Below, piece by piece: positions 56,990 through 64,000 of a stretch of DNA of 64,000 nt. The position numbers and the translations under genes are program-made. The notes under the pieces were generated by a model, which saw nothing but the letters and a program-made list of their open reading frames with translations, ran no database searches and was not told where the DNA came from. The number at the start of each line of letters is the position of its first letter. Position 1 is the first letter of the stretch. The stretch covers positions 1,632,001-1,696,000 of the forward strand of contig NZ_CP147250.1 of NCBI RefSeq assembly GCF_017316305.2, written 5' to 3'. This stretch comes from Enterococcus sp. DIV1094. Its GTDB lineage: Bacteria > Bacillota > Bacilli > Lactobacillales > Enterococcaceae.

Positions 56990-59276
56990 GTGCATCTTCC
57001 TTTCTTAATGGGATCGTCAATTGATCAGTCAACGCTTGTTTTTGTCCGTAAACACTTAATTCTAGTGCTTCACCATTTAGTAATGTGAAGGTTACTTGTT
57101 CGTCAGAAACAGCAACAAAAATCAAACGACCACGATAGTTGATATGGAAAGAATAGGCGTTCCATGTGTTTGGTAAAAAAGGAGCAAAAGATAATTCGCC
57201 ATGGGCAGTTTTCATTTGAGCAAAACCTTGGACGATTGCTAACCAGCTACCTGTCATCGAAGTGATGTGCAAGCCATCTTCCGTGTCGTTATTATAGTTA
57301 TCCAAATCTAAACGAGCAGTACGTTGATACATTTCAACTGCTTTTTCTTCCAAACCAAGTTCAGCAGCTAAAATCGCATGGATACTTGGGGAAAGGGAAG
57401 ACTCATGGACAGTCATTGGCTCATAGAAATCAAAGTTTCGTCGTTTTTCCTCTGTTGTAAATTCTTCATTGAAGAAGTAGATGCCTTGTAAAACATCCGC
57501 TTGTTTAATAAAGCAAGAACGCAAGATTTTATCCCAAGACCATTTTTGATTCAATGGCAATTCGCTGAGCGGTAAATCCGAAACCGGCATCAAATCTTTA
57601 TCTAGGAATGTATCATGTTGAACAAAAATACCTTGCTCTTCGTCAACAGGGTAGTACATATTCTCAACGATATCTGCCCATTGATTTAATTCTTCTTCAG
57701 TGATCTCGATCGTTGCTTCTTCTTTATAAGCTAAATAGTTTTCTCGTGTATAACGGAGGACCCAAGCAGCAATCGTATTCGTATACCAGTTATTATTGAT
57801 GTTGTTTTCGTATTCATTTGGACCAGTCACGCCGTGGATCATATATTTGTTTTGGCGTTTTGAGTAATGGACACGGTCTGCCCAGAAACGAGCGATTTCA
57901 GCCAATACTTCAAGCCCTTCTTTTTTCAGATAAGACGTGTCGCCAGTATAATTTGTATAGTTGTAAATCGCATAAGCAATTGCACCGTTCCGGTGGATTT
58001 CTTCAAAGGTGATTTCCCACTCATTGTGGCATTCGACACCAGTAAAGGTCACCATTGGATAAAGGGCACCTTTTAATCCTTGTTGTTGGGCATTATGAAT
58101 AGCTTGTGGCAATTGATTATGACGGTATTTCAATAAATTTTTCGTCACTTCTGGGTCAGCTAATGCAAGATAAAGTGGCACGGCATAAGCTTCTGTATCC
58201 CAATAAGTGGCACCGCCGTATTTTTCACCAGTAAAGCCTTTTGGTCCAATATTCAAGCGCTCATCTTCACCATAATAAGTAGAGAATAATTGGAAAAGGT
58301 TGAAACGAATCCCTTGTTGCGCTTCGTCATCACCCTCTATGACTACATCCGCTAATTCCCAACGTTTTGCCCAAGCGGTAGTTTGTTCTTCTTTGGCTGC
58401 ATCGTAATGGGTAGTCAACTGTTTGAATTCTTCTATAAGTGTTGAGGCTTGTTGTGCTTCAGGGATATCACGACTTGTCAAAATCACGACTTCTTTGTCC
58501 ATGACGATCGGTTCATTTAGCGTTAGGTCAAATGAGAAGACGCCTTGTAACGCTAATGTCTTTTCTTCAAATACAGGTATCGTTTCTTCACCGTTGATCA
58601 AATGACGCATGCCAGCAGTGACAGTGAATTGTTCAATATCAAAAGCGTTAGGAATCGTTTTGGTTGTCAAATAACCGATTGAATCTTTTGTGCCGCGGTC
58701 GATTTGATTCCAAAAATGTTCATCGTAGTTGCTATCTTCATTTTGAACATTCCCATCAAGTTTGGAAACAAATTTTACATTGCCAGTGCCGGCAAGTAGT
58801 TCTACAGTTACACGGATATAAGCTGCTTCGTTTTTGACGATACTCAAGAAACGCTCAAATGAGAACCGAACTTTATTCGTTGCTGTGGTGATCGTAAAAT
58901 GACGAGATAAGACCCCGTTTTTCATATCTAATTCCCAATGAAAATCCTCTGGATCAAGAGAAGCTAAATCAATCAGTTGGTCGTTGATGTAAATGTCCAT
59001 CGCAATAAAGTTGACAGCGTTGATCACTTTTCCGAAGTATTCAGGATAGCCGTTTTTCCACCAACCAACACGAGTTTTGTCGGGATACCAGATGCCCGCT
59101 AAATAGGTACCTTGATGATGATCGCCAGAGTACGTTTCTTCAAAATTCCCACGCATCCCCATGTAGCCGTTTCCAATACTTGTCAAGGACTCTTGCAAAC
59201 GTAAATTTTCTTTATCTAATGTTGTCGTACTGATTTTCCAAGGATCGATTTGGAATAAGCGTTTGATTTGTTTCAT
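56982..59276 (-). CDS. malP: Maltose phosphorylase, GH65
   Basis: The 764-aa enzyme has the GH65 fold; the general acid is Glu488 in [12 protein letters not shown], and the phosphate-site segment [13 protein letters not shown] is present. It splits maltose with phosphate into glucose and beta-glucose 1-phosphate in the cytoplasm. Its promoter has an operator filling the whole spacer. It is first in the leftward malP-pgmB-malM(-malR) group. Confidence 0.95.
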   Translation of the reverse strand: MKQIKRLFQIDPWKISTTTLDKENLRLQESLTSIGNGYMGMRGNFEETYSGDHHQGTYLAGIWYPDKTRVGWWKNGYPEYFGKVINAVNFIAMDIYINDQLIDLASLDPEDFHWELDMKNGVLSRHFTITTATNKVRFSFERFLSIVKNEAAYIRVTVELLAGTGNVKFVSKLDGNVQNEDSNYDEHFWNQIDRGTKDSIGYLTTKTIPNAFDIEQFTVTAGMRHLINGEETIPVFEEKTLALQGVFSFDLTLNEPIVMDKEVVILTSRDIPEAQQASTLIEEFKQLTTHYDAAKEEQTTAWAKRWELADVVIEGDDEAQQGIRFNLFQLFSTYYGEDERLNIGPKGFTGEKYGGATYWDTEAYAVPLYLALADPEVTKNLLKYRHNQLPQAIHNAQQQGLKGALYPMVTFTGVECHNEWEITFEEIHRNGAIAYAIYNYTNYTGDTSYLKKEGLEVLAEIARFWADRVHYSKRQNKYMIHGVTGPNEYENNINNNWYTNTIAAWVLRYTRENYLAYKEEATIEITEEELNQWADIVENMYYPVDEEQGIFVQHDTFLDKDLMPVSDLPLSELPLNQKWSWDKILRSCFIKQADVLQGIYFFNEEFTTEEKRRNFDFYEPMTVHESSLSPSIHAILAAELGLEEKAVEMYQRTARLDLDNYNNDTEDGLHITSMTGSWLAIVQGFAQMKTAHGELSFAPFLPNTWNAYSFHINYRGRLIFVAVSDEQVTFTLLNGEALELSVYGQKQALTDQLTIPLRKEDAHV

Positions 59277-59310
59277 GATTCTCCTCCTAAATGTTTCATT
59301 TCTTAGGTTT

Positions 59311-59340
59311 ATAATAAACGCAACCGGTTGCGTTAGTCAA
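59311..59340 (-). promoter_or_regulatory. malP promoter with MalR operator as spacer
   Basis: On the reverse strand TTGACT (59340-59335) and TATTAT (59316-59311) are separated by exactly the 18-bp perfect palindrome AACGCAACCGGTTGCGTT. Confidence 0.8.
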
Positions 59341-59490
59341 TAGCAAAGTGAGAAATCGAGAATCTTTTTGTTGAGAAATGACTAGCAAGAAAAAAATATC
59401 GTGAATATATTATTATTGATAAAGGGTATATACTATATTGTAGAGTTTTTGTTTTTCAAAAGAAAAAACAAATAAAATAAAAATAAAGCA

Positions 59491-59544
59491 TTTACAAAAA
59501 AAGAAATTACCTCTATAATACGGATTAACGAAACCGATTGCGTA
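59491..59544 (+). promoter_or_regulatory. malT promoter with MalR operator at the start site
   Basis: TTTACA (59491-59496), a 17-bp spacer and TATAAT (59514-59519) are followed by AACGAAACCGATTGCGTA (59527-59544), an imperfect copy of the malP operator. Confidence 0.78.
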
Positions 59545-59559
59545 AAGGAGAGATAGAAA

Positions 59560-61722
59560 TTGAAAAAATTATTTAGTTTTGAGTTTTGGCAGAAATTTGG
59601 AAAGGCTTTAATGGTCGTTGTCGCAGTGATGCCAGCTGCTGGTTTGATGATCAGTATCGGGAAATCGATCCCATTGATCAACCCAGATATGGCAGCGCTT
59701 GTTACTACGGGTGGCGTTCTTGAAAGTATTGGTTGGGCAATTATTGGAAACTTACATTTATTATTTGCGTTAGCAATAGGTGGTAGCTGGGCGAAAGAAC
59801 GTGCAGGCGGAGCATTTGCTGCCGGTATCTCATTTGTTTTGATCAATCGGATCACAGGTGCGATCTTTGGTGTGACAACAGAGATGTTAGCAAACGAAGA
59901 TGCGTTCACACATACGTTGTTCGGCACACGGATCATGGTCAAAGGATTCTTTACGAGTGTACTAGAAGCGCCTGCATTGAATATGGGGGTATTCGTAGGG
60001 ATCATCGCCGGTTTTGTCGGTGCGATGGCGTATAACAAATACTATAACTACCGTAAATTACCAGATGCACTTTCTTTCTTTAACGGCAAACGCTTTGTTC
60101 CTTTTGTAGTGATTCTATGGTCAACGATCGTTGCACTAATTTTGGCAGCAGTTTGGCCAGCAATTCAAGCAGGAATCAACAATTTCGGTTTATGGATCGC
60201 ACAGTCACAAGATAGTGCGCCAATTTTAGCACCATTTTTATATGGAACATTGGAACGTTTATTATTACCATTCGGGTTACACCATATGTTGACGATTCCA
60301 ATCAACTATACGCAATTAGGTGGAACGTACGAGATTTTATCTGGTGCACAAGCAGGGACACAAGTATTTGGACAAGATCCATTATGGTTAGCTTGGGCAA
60401 CTGACTTAGTGAACCTAAGAGGCGCAGGCGACATGTCACAATACGAATTCGTGTTGCAAAACTGGACACCAGCTCGTTTTAAAGTTGGTCAAATGATCGG
60501 TTCTTCTGGTATTTTGATGGGGATGGCACTTGCCATGTATCGCAATGTCGACCCAGATAAAAAAGCGAAATACAAATCAATGTACTTCTCAGCTGCTTTA
60601 GCTGTCTTTTTAACAGGGGTAACAGAACCACTAGAATTTATGTTTATGTTTGCGGCAGTGCCACTTTATGCCATCTATGCAGTGATCCAAGGGGCAGCTT
60701 TTGCAATGGCTGATATTTTACCATTACGTGTCCATTCATTTGGGAACATCGAATTATTGACGCGGACACCATTAGCAATCAAAGCAGGACTTGGCGGTGA
60801 TTTGATCAACTTCGTCATCTGTGTCATTCTCTTTGGTGTAGTGACTTACTTCTTAGCGAATTTCTTGATCAAGAAATTCAACTTTGCGACACCAGGACGT
60901 AACGGAAACTACGACAGCGATAGCGAAGAAACAACAAATGGCACGACAGCCGGACCTGCTGATCAACAAATCATCCAAATCATCCATCTATTAGGTGGAA
61001 AAGAAAACATTAAAGACGTGGATGCTTGTATGACACGGTTACGTGTAACAGTTGCCGATCGAGGTAGAGTCGGTTCAGAAGACGCATGGAAGCGTGCAGG
61101 CGCAATGGGCTTGATCGTAAAAGACAACGGCGTCCAAGCGGTTTATGGACCAAAAGCGGATGTTTTAAAATCAGATATCGAAGATCTATTGCAATCAGGG
61201 GCAGATATCCCTGAACCACAAGTCAAAGAAGTCGTGATGGAAAAAGAAACAGCGACAGCAGCATTAGGGATCGAAAAAGAATTATACGCAGTGGCAAAAG
61301 GTGAAGTGATTGCTTTAGCAGAGGTCAATGATCCAGTCTTTTCACAAAAAATGATGGGAGATGGGTTTGCGGTCATTCCTGAAACAGATGCGATCACAGC
61401 TCCAGTAGCCGGTAAAATCGTCAGCGTATTCCCAACGAAACACGCAATCGGTATGGAAACAGCGGAAGGTGCAGAAGTACTGATCCACATGGGAATCGAT
61501 ACTGTCCAAATGGCAGAACCTGCATTTGAAGTTTCTGTCAAAGAAGGACAAGAAGTCACACCAGGCACCCAAATTGCACGAATGGATCTAGCCAAAGTCA
61601 AAGAACAAGGGAAAGATACAACGATCATGGTCATTTTTACTGATGATAAAGTGAAAGAAGTTGCGATCACCACTCTTGGTTCTGTTGAAATAGGTACAGA
61701 AATCGGTAAAATCAAGCTATAA
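59560..61722 (+). CDS. malT: PTS maltose transporter EIICBA
   Basis: It starts with TTG behind AAAGGAGAG and has 720 aa. EIIC (about 1-455) has the glucose/maltose signatures LLLPFGLHHMLTIPINYT and FLTGVTEPLEFMFMF. EIIB has Cys490 in VDACMTRLRVTV and EIIA has His643 in VLIHMGIDTVQM. In E. faecalis the homologous MalT is the maltose permease. It is divergent from malP and under the same MalR operators. Confidence 0.92.
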   Translation: MKKLFSFEFWQKFGKALMVVVAVMPAAGLMISIGKSIPLINPDMAALVTTGGVLESIGWAIIGNLHLLFALAIGGSWAKERAGGAFAAGISFVLINRITGAIFGVTTEMLANEDAFTHTLFGTRIMVKGFFTSVLEAPALNMGVFVGIIAGFVGAMAYNKYYNYRKLPDALSFFNGKRFVPFVVILWSTIVALILAAVWPAIQAGINNFGLWIAQSQDSAPILAPFLYGTLERLLLPFGLHHMLTIPINYTQLGGTYEILSGAQAGTQVFGQDPLWLAWATDLVNLRGAGDMSQYEFVLQNWTPARFKVGQMIGSSGILMGMALAMYRNVDPDKKAKYKSMYFSAALAVFLTGVTEPLEFMFMFAAVPLYAIYAVIQGAAFAMADILPLRVHSFGNIELLTRTPLAIKAGLGGDLINFVICVILFGVVTYFLANFLIKKFNFATPGRNGNYDSDSEETTNGTTAGPADQQIIQIIHLLGGKENIKDVDACMTRLRVTVADRGRVGSEDAWKRAGAMGLIVKDNGVQAVYGPKADVLKSDIEDLLQSGADIPEPQVKEVVMEKETATAALGIEKELYAVAKGEVIALAEVNDPVFSQKMMGDGFAVIPETDAITAPVAGKIVSVFPTKHAIGMETAEGAEVLIHMGIDTVQMAEPAFEVSVKEGQEVTPGTQIARMDLAKVKEQGKDTTIMVIFTDDKVKEVAITTLGSVEIGTEIGKIKL

Positions 61723-61739
61723 TAAATAAAAGAAGTATT

Positions 61740-61817
61740 CAGAGATTGTGACGAAAAAGCAAGACGATGGGGATTTTTTCTTCAACGATCAGCGCTGACG
61801 TAGCAGTCTCTGATTTT
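61740..61817 (+). terminator. Possible terminator after malT
   Basis: CAGAGATTGTGACG pairs with CGTAGCAGTCTCTG, using G-U pairs, and a T-run follows. The long loop makes it moderate. Confidence 0.55.
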
Positions 61818-61848
61818 TATGTAAAAAGGAAAAGAGGTTCCCAAAAAA

Positions 61849-62676
61849 ATGAAAGTAATGACGTTGAATACGCATAGTTGGTTGGAAGAAGATCCATTCA
61901 CTAAACTTCAAGAACTCACTGACAAGATTCTAGCCGAGGGATATGATGTGATTGCTTTGCAAGAGGTCAATCAACTGATCCAAACAAATATTGTCAACGA
62001 ACAACAGTTAGTCGATTTTTGTCCAGTAATGAATCAAACCCCGATTCACGAAGATAATTTCGCTTATTGCCTCGTCCAAAGATTAGCTGAAGCAGGAGAA
62101 GCTTATTTTTGGAGTTGGGAAATGAGTCATATCGGGTATGACAAATATGAAGAAGGAAATGCTATTTTATCAAAGACCCCTTTAGACAGTCGGGCATACC
62201 TAGTATCCGAAACAAAAGAAAAAGAAAACTATCGTACCCGCATGATCCTCGTTGCTAAGTCCGTGATCGAGAATCAACCGATCGTTGTCGCAAGTTGTCA
62301 CTTTTCTTGGTGGTCAGATGCAGAAACTGGCTTTGCCTACGAGTGGCAATTCTTACAGAAACAACTCTTAACGTATCAAATGCCTTGTTTGCTAATGGGT
62401 GATTTTAATAATCCGGTAGGCGAGGAAGGATATCGCTTAGTGGCAGCTAACCAACTGAAAGTCAAAGACTCATATCTTTTAGCAGAGCAAAAATCTGAAG
62501 AAGCCACGATCGAGAAAAAAATCGACGGGTGGGAAAACAACACAGAAGCTTTGCGAATCGACTATATTTTTGTTCCAATGGATAGCAAAGTCAGTGCCTA
62601 CACGCGCATCTTTGATGGCACGAACGGACCAATCGTTAGTGATCATTTTGGAGTGGCTGTGGAAATGGAACGATAA
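61849..62676 (+). CDS. Endonuclease/exonuclease/phosphatase family protein
   Basis: The 275-aa protein has the EEP motifs: MTLNTHSW at the N-terminus, IALQEVNQ with the metal Glu, CLLMGDFNNP with the catalytic Asp/Asn, and IVSDHFGVAVEME with the His. There is no signal peptide. It probably cleaves a phosphate ester of a sugar, lipid or nucleic acid. It follows malT by 126 bp and is in the same direction, so a link to maltose use is possible but unproven. Confidence 0.83.
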   Translation: MKVMTLNTHSWLEEDPFTKLQELTDKILAEGYDVIALQEVNQLIQTNIVNEQQLVDFCPVMNQTPIHEDNFAYCLVQRLAEAGEAYFWSWEMSHIGYDKYEEGNAILSKTPLDSRAYLVSETKEKENYRTRMILVAKSVIENQPIVVASCHFSWWSDAETGFAYEWQFLQKQLLTYQMPCLLMGDFNNPVGEEGYRLVAANQLKVKDSYLLAEQKSEEATIEKKIDGWENNTEALRIDYIFVPMDSKVSAYTRIFDGTNGPIVSDHFGVAVEMER

Positions 62677-62715
62677 AGTGAGCGTAAAAATGTAAAAAGG
62701 CGGATAAAAAATAAG

Positions 62716-62760
62716 GACACCTTCTAAAACAATCAGCTGTTTTGAAGGTGTGCTTTTTTT
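62716..62760 (+). terminator. Rho-independent terminator
   Basis: CACCTTCTAAAACA pairs with TGTTTTGAAGGTG, and GC then T residues follow. Confidence 0.85.
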
Positions 62761-62938
62761 AGCGTTGCTGACTATTCTTGGTGGTCTAGAAAAACATTTG
62801 CAAACCAATTTTAGAATGGCTAGATAAGAAGTTGGATAAGTAGACTTGATTTACAGTTAGATCAAGTGGATTCGAAGGAATATTGATATAATCGAGGTAA
62901 CGAAAAGGAGCAAGCTAAAATAAATAGGGGGGGAATCC

Positions 62939-63013
62939 ATGATCGATTATAAGACCAATGCTCGGATAAATAAAAATGAACTGGAAAATCTCTATCACAT
63001 TTTTAAAACATAA
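62939..63013 (+). pseudogene. N-terminal remnant of a GNAT acetyltransferase
   Basis: An ATG with GGGGGGGAA upstream starts 24 codons: MIDYKTNARINKNELENLYH then IFKT and stop. The first part has the look of the N-terminus of a GNAT acetyltransferase (helix before the usual VGW). The rest of the gene is gone and the frame runs straight into the terminator stem. A -10 TATAAT at 62886-62891 shows that a promoter may survive. Confidence 0.5.
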
Positions 63014-63057
63014 GCGGGGCTGTGGCAGTCAATCTGTCACAGCCCCGCTTATGTTTT
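63005..63057. terminator. Very strong bidirectional terminator
   Basis: AAAACATAAGCGGGGCTGTG pairs with CACAGCCCCGCTTATGTTTT over a small loop. It overlaps the last codons of the acetyltransferase remnant and ends the leftward membrane protein gene. Confidence 0.92.
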
Positions 63058-63073
63058 GAACGTCCTAAAAAAA

Positions 63074-64000
63074 TTATAGTTTAGCTGATTTTACATTTTT
63101 TTCTTTCCTAAAATTAAATTTTTGTGAAAGATAGATTCCTAAAAATGTCAGCCATCCTGCAATAGTCATACCAACGACGAAGTAGAAATAGATTGGAAGA
63201 TCGTAATAGAGAATGATCTCGTTGATCCCATTATGCTGTTTGACGATTGGGGTGCCGATATCGGTCAATTCAAAATCTGTCAATTTCTTGCCATTTTGCA
63301 TCAAGACGGTTCGATCATACACGATAACTGGAACATGCACAGTTGGCTCGCCAGTGTTTTTCCATTTGATGCTCAAGCGTCCATCTGGATGTGATTTGAT
63401 AAAGGTAGTTTCATTTTCTAAGATTTCTTCATTGTAACGATCGTATTTATTTGCTTTCGTTTGTTCATAGATCGGTAAATAATCCGGCGTCGTTTTTTGG
63501 AAAACAAACAAACTTTTGGACATGTCATGACTATAGAAGGTTTTTCTCGCTTCATCAGGTGTATCGAAGAGATACGTATGACGACTGACAAAGGTTTCAT
63601 CTTCCCATTTATCGAGGTGACGGTATAAGTTTTGGATGGTTTGGACACTACTGAACAAAATCAGTAACGTCGCACCTACACGTAACCAAGTCTTCTTCTC
63701 CCAGCGATTGGCGACGATCGCAAAGTAAAGTAAGAAAAGCAACGTAAATGGAACAAAGAAACGAAACGGGAACTGGATCAAGCTAATAAATGGCACTTCG
63801 TTTTCAACTAATGTATTCCAAGGGATCAAACTAGTTGAAAGTAGGAAGAACACGACGCTTGTACGTAACAATAGTTTTGGAAACAGTTCTTCGCGTTTTC
63901 GGAACAACAAGAAAAATAAAAATCCAGCAAACAAAACGATAGGGAAAATCTTTGGATAATTCAACCAGTAACTTCCCTCAAGATTGATTGCTTTTTCTGT
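63074..64000 (-). CDS. Polytopic membrane protein, C-terminal part only
   Basis: The reverse frame is open to the right edge, giving 308 residues without a proper start, so the N-terminus lies outside. It has several membrane segments near the visible N-terminal end, a soluble domain of about 150 residues (TFVSRHTYLFDTPDEARKTF onward) and one last membrane segment near the C-terminus. This resembles the end of large YfhO-like or PTPS-related membrane proteins. The function is unknown. Confidence 0.6.
   Translation of the reverse strand, partial: TEKAINLEGSYWLNYPKIFPIVLFAGFLFFLLFRKREELFPKLLLRTSVVFFLLSTSLIPWNTLVENEVPFISLIQFPFRFFVPFTLLFLLYFAIVANRWEKKTWLRVGATLLILFSSVQTIQNLYRHLDKWEDETFVSRHTYLFDTPDEARKTFYSHDMSKSLFVFQKTTPDYLPIYEQTKANKYDRYNEEILENETTFIKSHPDGRLSIKWKNTGEPTVHVPVIVYDRTVLMQNGKKLTDFELTDIGTPIVKQHNGINEIILYYDLPIYFYFVVGMTIAGWLTFLGIYLSQKFNFRKEKNVKSAKL

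Noticed and set aside
59433..60038. 201-codon reverse frame inside malT
   Set aside because: It is antisense to EIIC of malT and covers the malT promoter.

Overview
The window reads as a chromosomal segment of a low-GC Gram-positive lactic acid bacterium, almost certainly an Enterococcus of the E. faecium / E. hirae / E. durans / E. mundtii group. The reasons are the tyrS-tdc-tyrP tyramine cluster behind a tyrosine T-box, a glycerol kinase with the HPr-phosphorylated His232 known from enterococci, glpK-glpO-glpF with an H2O2-forming glycerol-phosphate oxidase, the E. faecalis-like malR-malM-malB-malP/malT locus, and a CstR/CoA-persulfide-reductase operon with Cys42 and Cys508 as in E. faecalis. 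Rhamnose use would suit E. mundtii, but the species is a guess. No rRNA, tRNA, intact insertion sequence, prophage or CRISPR array was seen.

Layout: 1-11.5 kb carries a truncated Mga-like regulator, a Nudix hydrolase, a MarR-GNAT-B3/B4 operon, a VOC protein, a purine permease behind two PurR boxes, a GH13 oligo-1,6-glucosidase, and a MarR-OYE-DJ-1-AKR detoxification cluster. The stretch 11.6-15.6 kb is an AT-rich accessory island: a Fic/Doc protein without its catalytic His, an orphan nuclease-like protein, a RelB/DinJ-MazF/PemK pair, and a RelE-like gene with an unknown partner. Glycerol use (15.7-22.7 kb) follows, then a leftward L-rhamnose operon (22.8-29.7 kb) with a divergent AraC regulator.

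From 30.9 to 47 kb are a YxeA-like protein, a short structured transcript with its own promoter, cre box and terminator ahead of a Smr-less MutS2, a CDP-alcohol transferase, a LacI/HAD pair, the CstR-rhodanese-CoAPR sulfur operon, an LPXTN surface protein, nagE, the PTS-dependent dihydroxyacetone kinase (dhaM-dhaK-dhaL) and an intact Fic protein. From 47 kb to the end are a secreted four-repeat protein, the tyrosine/tyramine cluster, the maltose locus with palindromic MalR operators, an EEP-family phosphohydrolase, a remnant acetyltransferase and a truncated membrane protein.

The most unusual signal is a dispersed family of structured intergenic repeats: at least eight full or partial copies, with one further doubtful copy. 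The five best copies share an apical stem closing an octaloop GYTCYTCA. The stems below differ in sequence but stay paired. Every copy lies on the same strand as the gene upstream of it, and two copies supply that gene's last codon and stop. I do not recognise it as a described family. The second candidate is the CcpA-box-controlled ~190-nt RNA before the MutS2-like gene.
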